Positions 37,657 through 50,446 of a stretch of 64,000 nucleotides of DNA are shown one piece after another. The first letter of the stretch is position 1. The number at the start of each line of letters is the position of its first letter. The notes under the pieces are model-generated. The model ran no database searches, was not told the DNA's origin, and saw nothing but the letters and a program-made list of their open reading frames with translations. This DNA comes from Lithospermum erythrorhizon (taxonomy: Eukaryota > Streptophyta > Magnoliopsida > Boraginales > Boraginaceae). The stretch covers positions 496,001 through 560,000 of the forward strand of contig JADFUC010002427.1 in the NCBI GenBank assembly GCA_019722365.1. Reading direction: 5' to 3'. The position numbers were made by a program, and so were the translations under genes.

Positions 37657-40600
37657 TCAGGTTAAGAGTTTTATAATTATGTAATTCTATATAAACTTTT
37701 TATATATTAAGATCAAATTTTATATATTTAATTTGATATTTGTTTAATTCAATAAGATATGAAATATATGATTAATTGAATAAAACGTGATTAATCGTTA
37801 ATCCACAATTCATGATTTTTATGTAGTTAAATCAAAATATTTTCTTGATTTCTGAGGAATTTTTCTACATTTTTGAATTAGTTTACGTATCGGTAAAATA
37901 ATATTTGATAAGTTGATTATACCATCAAATACGATGATTCAGATTAATTGTTAATCTTTGATTTGTATTTTTCATATAATTCAATTAAAAATATATTTCT
38001 AGAATTTGAAGAATTTTTTGGGAATTTTTCGAGCAAAATTTTATATCAGTTTCTATTTCGAATCCATAAAACTAATCGATCATCGAAAAGTGCAGAGCAG
38101 TTCGAGGCGGAACTAAGCATTGACCCCTAGCGGAGGATGGCGTCATCAATAACTTGTAATTAAGCGTGTCAAATGGCTGGCGTGACAAGTGTTAATGACT
38201 TGTGTATGTGGCGTGGCGATAATGGCGTCGCATGAGATGACTCGGTCTTGGCGGGTTGACTTCGATCAAGAAAAGCTGGCATTGACCTTTGGACAATGCA
38301 TCCAGGCGGCCGACCCGTTGCTCCGACCCGACCCGGATGTATGATTTGACTTAGTCCACACTTGGGCTGGTACGTAGGTTGATGGCTCGTCTTGACTTGG
38401 CCTTAGTTATTTTAATAATTTATTAAGTCCAATTATAATTTCGTTTTGAACCAAAATTTAACAGTGAGCAGTGAATTATTACAGATTATTTTATAATTTT
38501 AAAATTGATATTATTTATTTAAATTATATTTTTGAATATAGTTAAAATAATTAATTCAAATTAAGTTTTTATATTGAATACAAATGTTTCTAATTAAATT
38601 AGGATAAGGAACTTGTTTCTAAATGAAATCAATAAGTTGTGACTTTATCTTGTATAATTTTCTCAAATTGATATTTTGATATCAAATTATTTGACTCGAT
38701 TTTTCAGTTGAAAATTGTTGATCAATTAAATTTAACTATTTTAATTGTTTCGATTTAATTGGAGGATTTTAATAATTTTAATCAGTTAAAACTTGGACCA
38801 TTATTGCTTCACATTTACATAATTCTAATTTGATTAGAGCTAGTTTAATTGACGTTAAATACAATTAAACTGAGAATTAATTTTATTTAATTTTCACTAT
38901 TGATTAAAGATTTTAATTAAAATTAATAATGGGTGATTCTTTTAATTAAGAGAGTTTCAATTATTTGATAATTAAAGTTTTAAAATAACATATTATCTTG
39001 AATTAAATGAATTGTAAATTAATAAATAGTATTTTTCAAAAATACTAATTGTTTAATATTAGATGATAATACACTTAAAATATGTTTTGAGTGATATGTT
39101 TGAATTAGATTCAATTATATGTTATTACACGTATTTTTTTCCGAAAGTACTAATTATTTAATATTAAATGTTGATAAACTTAAAATATGTTTTAAGTTAT
39201 ATACATTTGAATTAGATTCAAATGAATGTAATACACCAAGGCAATTCAATTTTTTATTCATATTGATGAATATTCAATTACATATATTTTTAAATTCTGT
39301 TTTATTTTTCATCTGTAAAAATCGTACCATATGTCTAGATATAATCAAGAAGGTTTATTTATTCATGTATGATATATATTTTATATATTCTTTGAGATCT
39401 TTGTGGAATCAGTAGTATAGCTTATTTGTATTTCATCTGATCATCTGTGAACTATTTATTGATAATAGCTTTTGACGGTTTTGCTTTTAAGATAGTGATG
39501 GACTGAGAATTAATTAGTTATTATTTAATTGTAAATATAATTAATTAAAAGATGGAGACCCACCGAGCAGACGGTGACCAGCAGACTTAGAGGCAAGACG
39601 TAGTTAGACTAGTTTAGGTTTTGTATGTTCTTTCGTAAGTATTAAATCCCTATGAGTTATATTTATTACTGATTTAATTATTATTATTTAACTTGATGGA
39701 ATATATATTTGTACACGATCATAGTGTCACTAATCTGCTAATTCCACTAAGTTAAGTAATATTGTCAAAGCATATACAAATTACAGTTTTATTATGACAT
39801 ATGCAAATCTGGAATGCTCACTCGATGGGATGGTTTAGGCAGTTCTAAGTGAAACTGGCTACTCCCGTTATAAGTATTATCAATGATCATTAGTTACTTA
39901 AGCGGTGCGTGATGTCTAGGCATCGGACCGTGACAAAAGAATTATTGTCTGATCCTAAGATAGACACTGATGCCAGAGCTCATGTTTGACATAGACTTGG
40001 TATACTATGCGTTCGAGTAGGGTTGTAAGTACAAGTATTTAATTCTGGGCTGTAGATTCAAATTCTTAATTTATAAGTTTATATCTTTGCAAATAGTATA
40101 AATAGCACCCTTTTTACCTATATTGTCTAACTATTCATCATATGAGCAATAAATGTAAATTGTTACAAATGTGTAATCAAGTTAAGGAGATAGCCCTTAA
40201 TGTCTTACAGCAGGTTGAGAACTTCGTTGTACTACGTACTTCGGTATGTCGAAGCGTACTTGACAAAGACAATTAATAATGCCTTTTCTAGACTTGATCT
40301 TACAAAGACAAACTTGGCAGACATTCAGTAAACAAGTTTATGATTGAGACTTTGAATTTCAAATCAAAAAGATAATTATGTTAATAATATGATCGTATAT
40401 TATTTCATATCCATCGAATCCATATGAGACAATTGTGATTTATGATCTCAGCTGAAAGTTGATCATGCCAATAAGAGTAATATATCGTATATTGCCTTGT
40501 GGCTATCATGCAAGTCTTTTGAATTTGGTAGTTTTTCATTTTATGAAAATGAAAAAGATTGAGCTTATGGTTCTTGCAACCTATAAGCGACGATGTCTTT

Positions 40601-43600
40601 TTCCTTTGTGTAATACCAAAACAAGTTGTGATATTAAATACACAAAGAACTAATACTTGAGATGAGTGACAAGTTTCACTCCTTTCAAGCATAAGTAAAA
40701 GGGACTGTAAGTATATTTGAGAAATAGAAAGTAAAGTACTCTTGGAGTCTACTGCAAGTAAAAGCGTTGTCGAAGCAAACAATTAATTTACCCAGTCTCG
40801 TGCAACTATCGGATTTGACTTACATATTTTAGTAGTCACGACAAATATAATGAGAAATGGCTATGAAAGAGGAGAAATAAGTGGTCCGATTGGAAATCGT
40901 TTGAGCTATGATCACACTTTGTTTGGAATCTTTCATCAGAATGAATTGATCCTTGGCGTTGTCCTTGAATTACCTTGACATGAATAACTCGAACAATTGA
41001 ACTATACATTAAGTATGTTCCACTCCTGGCATGTCTTGTTAAAAGAATGTAATTCAACTTCTCTTCTATTCTTCAAGAAGCGGATGACGAAGCAGTGCCA
41101 AAGGAATACCTAAAGCGCTCATTATGACGCTTGAACTAGACATGGATATCCAGCGTCTAAAGTGGTAGATCAACTCTAATAGAATTAGTGGGAGGGTTAC
41201 AAATCTTAGTTGATGGATGCATTGTCTTGACAAATACATGTCAACTTAAGATAAGATTTACAAATCGATTAACAATAACATGGAACTGTCCATGGTTATA
41301 AGGTATCGAATTGATGAGTATAAATCATCTAAGGAATGAGATTCCATAAGATGACTCTTTATGTGGTACATGAATATAAGAGAATATATTGAACCCGGTT
41401 CAAGTACACTGCTTGACTTTCTATTTGAGATATTTTTTGCTTGACCGCTTTATATAAGATTATTCATAACTAATTATAGAATGGAATCGAACTCCTATAC
41501 ATTATTTTATGAAATCATTTGATATAAAATACAAGGATCATGAACAAGTACATTCGTGTTGGAAATTAAGCAACTTGTTCATAATAAAAAGTATAACAAA
41601 TGCAACCAGGATCATATAAATGTATAAAACGAATTACAACATAAAATCATACATTACGTATGAATAAAAGAATACTTACAGAATTACGCAGCGGATGTTT
41701 CAAATCTTCCCTCACGATTCCTCTTCTGTTCCTTAGCACCTCAAATGAAATACCTTGAGTTAGTCCGCTGAGAAATTAAAGTCTCACGGTGGACTTACTA
41801 GAATGTGAACAATTGATGAAATTTGAATTCAAAGCTTTAGATCAAATTCTGAAGAATGAAGAAGGGGGGGGCAACGACTTTGTGAGAAGGAGATTAAATG
41901 AAACTTAGGTTTTTCTGTTCATTATCTTTCTTTATATAAGCCCCCACTTTTTGTTTTGCCCGAATAAAATTCGACTGCGTTTGATAAATAAGTTAACTAC
42001 GTTAAGCCATTAACTAACCATTTGGTATAATAACCTTAGTTCTGTAGGCTTCTCTTCAATTAAACTAACAAGGATTACTTTGATTCTCCTTTATCAATTT
42101 GTATTTTATATTTATGGTATTAAGCTATATCGTTGTAAACTCCCAAATTATGTCGTAATTTAATTCCATACATAGGGAATATAACACCAACGTCATTGTA
42201 TGTGTGTAACCTTACGGGCTCATATTATATTAGCCGTGTAATTAATTTAATTGGCCATTATAATTATTATATCGACTACCTTGAGGATACATGATACGGC
42301 GCCAACTCACAATATTATCGTGAGGTCGATTCTAGTAATTCCGATTACTATTTGAACACTTAGTTTGAGTAATCTCATTTAACTAAAACTAGTAAATGAA
42401 TTATTCACGACAATTGTCGCCAGCAGCGTAATTATAAATCGAAATACTTTGATTTCCAGCAGTCTATGTTAAATACTATTTCCTTAAGTTTCCTTTTAGT
42501 TATAAGATATTAAGCGAATGGATGTTCCCTAAATGTGATTCTATGTGAATGGATACTTGACATACGCATTCTATCGTGAGTAAGAAATATTTACAAGTGA
42601 TGATCCCTCGAGGATAGATACCGACATTTCTATGAATGCTCGAGTCTTAAAGCTTAAGATTAAAGAGAAACTAGTATACTACTAATATTCAAGTTGAGAA
42701 CTTGAGATATTTGAGTATAAACGGAGTAAAAGTCTTCCTTGGAAAGGGAAGATGAACTAAGAGTTCAAAAGGTCAGTGGGGCTTGTGACACGGATCATTA
42801 TATCACGTGTGATATCTAAGTTAATGTTGCCCACCATATTTGAGTTACTTGATAGTATGAATTAAGTAACCGTTTATAGTAAAGAGAGATTTGTATACGC
42901 TCGATATATTATGGATTAAGCTCGATATAACATTTATAGATAATAAAGTTATGGAGCTTAAGTAAATAAACTTAGACAAATTCTCTGTTTGAACTTGGCG
43001 TGTCTAATGAGTATCTTCTCCAGCAAATCTGCATATAAATAATATTAACCACTACTAAAACAATTCCTCTGAGAAGTCATGAATTGTTGTGAAAGATATC
43101 TCAAGTAATGAGAAGAGCATAAAGGTAATAATGAAATTGTTCGGGATTAGTTCTAAGCAGATCAATTATTGACCCTTCTACAATGTTTAGTTATTGAACT
43201 AAATGAACTTTGTGGTAATTGTTTATTCTATGAAGTCTACCATAGCTAAATACAATCAAGATTCTACTTGCCTATAGGGTAATATAAGAAGCTGAATCTT
43301 GATGTGCTACCTTAACAGTAAAATAGTTTGACTGTTCAAGATAGCATAGTAATATGCAAATAATTGACTAATATATAAGATATAAGTCCATGACTCAAAT
43401 TTGAGGAAGAAAGCATGGGGTACGTCGTATTACGAACGCCCGATAAAATCTTTGGGCGTGTAACGTCATATGCATACGAAATTTTAGCCATGCGCCTTTA
43501 CATCAGAAAGGTTTTGGTATATGGATGTAAAAACTATTCTTGAAAAGATGGTTAAAGATGATGTTCATAGCATGTTGTTTACATGTCTTGATGGACTTTA

Positions 43601-44467
43601 AATGTATGCAAGCTTTGAAGGTCCGCCCCGGACTCGAAGCTAACATCGGTAGTTTACGTTTCTGCATGGGTGATTAGAATACTGCGATTCAATCAATCGA
43701 TCAATCACGAGAACCTAGATGATGATTGATTCGATGGGAGAAATCTCGTTCATTTTCTTCCGTAAACTTGTTTTGAATATTTGCTTCTTATTCAAATACA
43801 AGTTTAAATGATATTGTTATTGAACAATGATACTTTAATACTATAATAACAAATGGATTCTATTAGCAATCTAAGTTTCTCTAGAGAAGTCTTCGAGATA
43901 CATGATACGAACAAGAGATCCTCATGAGCCTAGAAACTATGAGATTGCTGCGTCCATAATCAGTTATTCCAATAGTTAGGGCCGAACACGAAGCAGCCCA
44001 GTATGTGATAGTGTCGATCACGTTTCTTGGATCGAGAAGGGAGTATGATTATCACTAAATCAATCGTAGGTATGCGTATCGAAATAGTGTTCGAATGAAA
44101 TAATGAGCAGCGGCCGTGAGAACTTAGAAGATTTTATATGTCCTAAGTAGTTTTCATAGAGCTTATGTTAAATGGCGATTCTTAGACACAAGTAATGATA
44201 TTTCATACGAGAGTAATATACTTTACCATGTCAAGCGTTCTGCATAACAGAGGAGAAGCTATAACGTGCCTTCGTGTTGGGTATGCTGAGGTAGTTGCGG
44301 ATAATCATGCAAGCTTGGTATTGTTAATCTTACAACCGGGGAAAATAATGGGTGCAGAGTTTGGTAACTAATGTACAAAGCTTATTGTTAGAAAAATCGA
44401 ATGAGGAATCGTTCTTAGATATGTCGATCAATGACATTCAGTTCTAGTAATCGTCGAGGCAGTAGAG
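37657..44467 (+). mobile_element. Decayed internal region of the Copia element
   Basis: The length, once the inserted LTR at 41557-42461 is removed (about 5.9 kb), fits an autonomous Copia, but no long frame survives. Near 43982-44010 a translation containing HEAAQYV resembles the RNase H signature (T-x-EAEY). Elsewhere only short open stretches remain (for example 37948-38130 and 39119-39415). A somewhat GC-rich patch at 38100-38400 would be in gag. The coding capacity is lost. Confidence 0.6.
41557..42461 (-). mobile_element. Solo Copia-type LTR, minus orientation, nested in the Copia element
   Basis: The minus strand starts TGCTGGAAATCAAAGTATTT at 42461 and ends TTAATTTCCAACA at 41557. 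It is the same family as 35203-36126 but inverted. It contains the same TACGCAGCGGATGTTTCA leader block (on plus). Its 5-bp flanks (ATTCG and GTCTA) do not match. No internal sequence of its own element adjoins. Confidence 0.7.
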
Positions 44468-45276
44468 TTTTGGGAAATATGAGATATTCGATCTCATAAA
44501 TATGCTAGATTGAGCAATTCGGTTATGCAAGCCCAGTTTATAGATTAATTATATTCAAATAAAAGATAAGTTCGGATACATGTTTGATTGTTCGACGATT
44601 GACGTATTAAGATGCTTCGCGTTGACATTAAGGGATATGATGAGCACTGAAATTCGGCTCGCCAATCTATATATTAGTCTTATGTTTGGCTAGCGTAAAT
44701 TAATATATTACTTTTATCAATCGTCTTATAAAATTATGTACTTGACAACCCAGTCAGTATAATCACCAATTACAAACTTTCGAGGTTAAAATTAAGCTGT
44801 AGAAATATTAGGAGAAATTTGATTATGGAATTTCGTACATGGCGAAAATGACACATAAGCAAGGGTTCTAAAATGTTCTTATAGAGTTCACCAAATTGTA
44901 GAGAACACATATAAAGAGAACACAAGGTGAGATTACCTTAGTTAATTCATTAATCACTTTTTTTTAGAAAAGATGAAAAAGCAAAACTCTTCTCCTCCCT
45001 CTTTTATTCGAGGAAGAAAACTATGGCTTTTCTTACTTAATAAATTCGTTATGCTAACTTTAATTGTTAAAATGAAAACCGAAGGGGTTTGATCGATCGT
45101 TGGTGTTGACTTTTCTTAGTTGATTGTTTGAAAACGCTTTGATTATATTAAAGCTATGACTTGAGATGTAAAATCATATAATATATCGTTGAATTATTAT
45201 TTTTATAATCTCGTAGTATTCTTGGAATTCGGATCTATATAATATTTGATGTTAATATAATCCGAAAAACCCAACA
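44468..45276 (+). mobile_element. 3' LTR of the Copia retrotransposon
   Basis: Paired with 36839-37642. It ends AAACCCAACA, followed by AAAAA. Its first bases have changed from TGTTG to about TTTTG. Many substitutions and small indels separate the two LTRs, so the insertion is old. Confidence 0.75.
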
Positions 45277-46526
45277 AAAAATATATTATAACATGATATT
45301 TTGTGATAATCACTTTTAACGGAATAATGAGTGAAACGTTCGTTATAATATATATTCACAATTAATTAGTACAACTATTGAATGCATAATATATATTCAT
45401 AATTTCATAATTTGACTGGCACATACAATTAGTTACTATTTAAAATATCAAATCACTTTAAACACACGGAGTTAGTAATAATACAACAATACACAAAAAA
45501 AATTGGCCATCATCTTAGAAAAAATTAAAATAAAATAAAAGTAGCCCACCGGATTATTCCAGTCAAAAATCAACGGCAATTGTATACCTTATGTCCTTAT
45601 TGGTAGGTGAGATATGAATTCATGGTGTTCTTAATAAGCATTAAGCAATGCCAGCAGGTTTATACCGTGTTAACACTAATATGATCTTGGTGAGTCTTGC
45701 TTTTATAAATGTTGTTCGATTGATTATTAGAATTAGTGCAGGCGTAACCGTCATTAGAAGGTATGCAGCGTTGGCCGACGTTGAAAATTCATAAATATAT
45801 ACATAATCATTTGTCTGCATCTTAGGAAACCACATATATGCTACATCACAAATATCTGGAATTACCAGCGTTAGAGTATATTTGTAATCGATTTTATTCA
45901 TAAATTTAAATTCACAGAATCTGATAAATACGTACATGCTAAACTTTTTAAAAATAAATGAAAGAAAAAAAAATTAACTCGTTAACATATACAAAAGTTT
46001 TAATTACCGTAAAAGCACCCCAGCCAACGCCTACCAAACAATGCCCAACTAACAATCCACAAGCTAATGTCACTTTACTCGTTTATTACCGTAATTATTT
46101 TAATTACGTTTTATTTTAGTTACGTTGCTCCATTCTTTTTTATTTATTATATCAATAAATACTGAATAATAATAATATCTATACATTTTTTATTTAAAAA
46201 TATTTTTTTGTAATATTTTTTCCTTGTATTCTTTTATATACTATATTAATTAAAAAAATATTGATCAAAAGTTTGATAAATTGAAACGAAAAAGAATTGT
46301 AAATTTTAAATATAATACTACCATCCAATTTTTTTATAATGTTATTAGTATTTATTTATGGCTAATAATTTTCCCAATTCATTTCTTTGTTATTTTGGAA
46401 TCACTTTTATACTATAATTAAAATGTTATTATAAATAAGTAGAGTGAGAAAATCATTGACTCTATCTATTTATTAATTACTACATATAATAAAAAAATTA
46501 ATCATAATTTTAACTAAAAAGCTCAC
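45277..46526. other. AT-rich spacer and distal promoter of the reductase gene
   Basis: No gene is recognised. The minus frame at 45641-45937 is not supported by any family or splice pattern. Confidence 0.5.
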
Positions 46527-46533
46527 TATATAA
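46527..46533 (+). promoter_or_regulatory. Candidate TATA box of the cytochrome b5 reductase gene
   Basis: CTATATAA lies about 80 bp upstream of the leader intron donor at 46612. A transcription start near 46560 would give a leader of about 50 bp before a GT-AG intron (46612-46711). Confidence 0.5.
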
Positions 46534-46720
46534 TTTCATTTGCCTCATTATACTTTTTAGTCCAGTTTCTCTACAAGCAAAATATACACTAATTGAGCAT
46601 CTCTTTTCCAGGTAAGCTAATTAAGCTCCTAATTGTTAAAAATCATAATTTTCTTTAAAATATTTATTCATATTTTGAGTTTTATTTATATATATTTATT
46701 GGGTATTGCAGTACCATAAA

Positions 46721-46768
46721 ATGGTTAGATTTATTGCATTTAATTGCTTGTTTCATTGTGTATGGTAA
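46721..46768 (+). promoter_or_regulatory. Upstream ORF of 15 codons in the reductase leader
   Basis: After the leader intron (donor CCAG|GTAAGC at 46612, acceptor TTGCAG ending at 46711), the first ATG is at 46721 in good context (A at -3, G at +4). It encodes 15 residues and stops at 46766-46768, ten bases before the main start codon at 46779. It may dampen translation. The splice sites are inferred from sequence only. Confidence 0.5.
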
Positions 46769-46778
46769 ATCAAAGGAT

Positions 46779-49700
46779 ATGGAGATGTTGCAAAATCAAG
46801 AATCACATATTATTTTGGGTGTTGCTGTAGCTGTTGTTGCAGTAGCTGTTGCTGCTTACATTTTCTCATCATCTTCCAAGAAGTCTAAAGGTATAATTTT
46901 TATAATTATGATCTGATTCATATATATTATATTTTGATCATTCTCCCTCCGTTTTTTATTTGACAGTTTTTGTATATCGATATGCAACTTTGACAATTAA
47001 TTACTAATTAATGATTATTCTAATAAATATAAATTCATTAGATTCGTCTTTGAAAATAGTTTCATAACATTATTTACTTATAAATTTTGAACATATAGTT
47101 TAAGAATAATTGACGGTTAAAGTTTACCATGATATGCAAAAATGTCAAAAAAAAGAAGAAGTTTTGTTCAAGATTGGTTTTTTATCTGCATGATTTGTTA
47201 AGTACTATTATTCTTCCATACTGTTGGTATTTGGGGTCATACTTTTGTAATGAAAATATAGTTAGGCTGTGTTATGATTTGTACATTCAATACTAAGTAA
47301 GAGTATTCCTTGTTTTATATGCCTATCTCAAAAAGGTGATTTAATTTGATTTTCAATGATCAAACAAACTTTGATGCCTTAGCTACATGGAACTTTGATT
47401 TGAATCAAAATTATGATGTAAATAGTAGATTAGGTTGAAAATACTATCATTTGATTTATATTTGCATCATATATTATGCAGCTTAGACATATATATTTGA
47501 TTTCGAAATGGAAAAGGCAACCATCAAAACTCATCCTGACAATCTTTTCGAGATGGAGGTAGTATTAATGAGTGTAGAATAGGTGAACAGATGTTTTTAT
47601 GGCCTTCTGAGGACTTCATGCGTTTGTTAAGATTTCTCATTGAGTCGTTGTTAGTACTAATTGGCTAGGTAGAAGTATTGGACTACATGATTGCTATTAC
47701 GGAAAATTTGTCAGTTAAGCTACCATTGGCCTATTTTGATATATCGTGTCATAAAAAATTGGTCTTTTTTGAGGTATATGTTGGCTGAAATGAGAGATTA
47801 AAAGACTGGTTTTCTTGATAACAGTGTGCTTGGACCCTGAGACATGGAAAGAATTTAAGCTTGTGAAGAAAGTACAGCTCAGCCATAATGTGGCAAAATT
47901 TACATTTTCACTTCCTACGCCTACTTCTGTGTTGGGTCTCCCAATTGGACAGCACATAAGCTGCAGGTTGAGTTGGTTTGCCTTCAATGTTTCATTATAT
48001 ATCCTATTTGTAACTGAGTTTAATTTACACAATTTGAATTACATCCTGCGACAGAAAGTTCATAGTTTTAGGATTCTTACTGATTCATAGATGTCTTTTT
48101 GTGAATCAGGGGTAAGGACAGCCAAGGGGAAGAGGTTATTAAGCCATACACTCCAACAACCTTGGATTCCGATGTTGGACACTTCGAACTGGTTATCAAG
48201 GTATTTCTTTCATTGACTTACATGCTGCAGTCCTATTCTCGTCAAATTTTCGTATATGATAGCAGCTTGAATTTGATGATTCATTTACAGATGTATCCTC
48301 AAGGACGGATGTCTCATCATTTCCGTGAGATGCATGTTGGTGATTATATGGCTGTAAAGGGGCCTAAGGTTAGATACTTTATTTCACTAAGATTCAACTC
48401 CATCTGGCTAGACCCTTTGCCTATGTATTTCATGCTGTCTGCTGTTTCATTATATTTTGCACATTAGTTTTCAGCTACTGATTGCATATCATGCATAATA
48501 GACTTATATGATTGAATAGTCACAAGTTTTGTAATGCTACATGAAAATTTCCCAGTAGCTATTTAGTCTACGCAATTCCTTCATCAGTTCATTGAGCGAC
48601 TGAATTTATTTCTAGCTAAAAACGTTTACTGACCTTGCATTTTTACCAATTACATCTTTAAAAAAAAACCAATTTAATGAACATTGCATAATTTGTTCGT
48701 GCATGTTCATACCACACTTTCTGTTTTGAATCATTCATCAATCAAAGGTTGAAACCTCCTAGTTTAAAGTTAAACTGTGAGTGTCTGTCTGTCAACTGCT
48801 GATTAACATTCTTGTCACCTTTTACTTGATATATTCTGTTTCAAGATATTTAATAATGTTGTTCCCAACTAACATATTGTTCCAGAAACCTTTCTAGTTG
48901 TACCAATTTGTGGCCATAAAAGAGAACATTGGACCGGCAAATAGTTATGTGATGCAAATTGATAATTTTCTTTTTATGTATAGTGCATAGTGAGAATAAC
49001 ACCCTTGCTGCTCTTTACAAATAAAGTATATGCTCATGCAGTTATATGATCATTTAAAAAAAAAATTCCATCTGGATCATGGAAGTAAATTTATTATGTC
49101 CAATGATTTCTAAATTACTTGGCCTATGCGAAAATTTGACTCTAGGGTCGCTTCAAGTATCAACCTAATCAAGTGAGAGCATTCGGGATGCTAGCTGGAG
49201 GTTCTGGCATTACTCCTATGTTTCAGGTATATCATTAGCAATATGTTGCAGGCAATCTTATTCAAAAGATTCCTGCTATTTATATTACTGCAACGTGTTC
49301 GTTTTTTACCTAATTCTTTTTGTTGTTTAGGTTGCCAGAGCGATTCTCGAAAACCCCGAAGATAAGACTATGGTTCAACTGGTTTATGCTAATGTTACAG
49401 AAGACGACATTCTTTTGAAGGTAACCAGTTATTTCCTCCATCTGTGTGATGTTACCTCAGCTGTATATTGGCTAGGTAATCCTGTACATAGAAGTTATCA
49501 AACAGATATATCGACTTTTGTGCCTAACAAGTCGAAAGATGGGTAATCAGATTGTGTAAGTGAGCATTGCGTGCAAATGTTAGATCTAAAATGTTACCGA
49601 CTTATATTCCTTCTGATATATTACACGTCTCTTCACAGGAAGAATTGGATAGTATGGCAGCCATTTACCCAGACCGGTTTAAAATTTACTATGTGCTGAA

Positions 49701-50446
49701 TCAGGTTGGTAGTGATTTTATGCTTGATATATATTAGTCCCAAATAACTTGTATTTTCCTATCCCTGTACTTATTAGGAGCCAAATTTAGAATCACTCCT
49801 GCAATGTCATGAGAAGATGGGATATAGAATTTCTAGATTTCCTCCTAACCTTCCGGAAATATTAAGTTTTTATAATTAGATCTTTCCATTATTTATCATT
49901 CATCTCCACTCCAACAAAATCCTCGTTACGCTGTGCACTTCCAAAAAAGCTCAACCCTCCTAGTATTTGAATCTATAATAATTTGTTGGTTGTCAGAGAG
50001 TGAAATAATTCTGGATAGATGCTTAAAAATAAATTTTGGACTTATTTAAAATAATTGGTCGATGTTGCAGCCTCCCGAAGGATGGGTAGGTGGAGTTGGG
50101 TTTGTTACCCAGGAAATGATCAAAGCTCACTGCCCTGTGCCAGCATCTGATGTGAAGGTAATAATGCTTAATTCATCCAAAATAAGTACTACGTATCTTC
50201 CAAATAAATGCGAGAATTGCAATGAATTCCGAATTGTCTTATTAATCTAATCAATTTATTGTTGGCTGAAATCATGCATCAACGGTTTCTTTCAATATAT
50301 GAAGAAATGCACTCCTTAAAACTAATGTTAAAACTGGCTCAAATAAATTGCAGATTTTAAGGTGTGGTCCTCCACCGATGAACAAGGCTATGGCTGCTCA
50401 TCTTGAAGGAATCGGATACGCCTCAGAGATGCAATTCCAGTTCTAA
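46779..50446 (+). CDS. CBR1: NADH-cytochrome b5 reductase (CBR1 type), ER-anchored
   Basis: It passes electrons from NADH via FAD to cytochrome b5 for fatty-acid desaturation and other ER reactions. Nine exons join in frame: 46779-46890, 47825-47966, 48110-48200, 48291-48368, 49146-49226, 49331-49420, 49639-49704, 50071-50157 and 50354-50446, giving 279 aa (Arabidopsis CBR1 has 281). Residues 11-29 are an N-terminal membrane anchor followed by KKSK. The FAD-binding motif is KPYTPTT (about 96-102), with GGSGITPM at 159-166 and the NADH-binding CGPPPM at 253-258. The C-terminus MQFQF is that of the family. The ATG at 46779 is chosen because the in-frame extension upstream begins at a non-ATG codon. 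The gene appears intact and shows no sign of relaxed constraint. Confidence 0.93.
46943..47156. mobile_element. Partial Stowaway-type MITE in intron 1 of the reductase gene
   Basis: It begins CTCCCTCCGTTTTTTATTTG, the usual terminus. The opposite end (near AATGTCAAAAAAAAGAAG) is degraded and lacks the GGAGGGAG terminus. Confidence 0.5.

Noticed and set aside
46734..46778. Possible N-terminal extension of the reductase
   Set aside because: The extension starts at TTG; the family N-terminus and the ATG at 46779 fit better.
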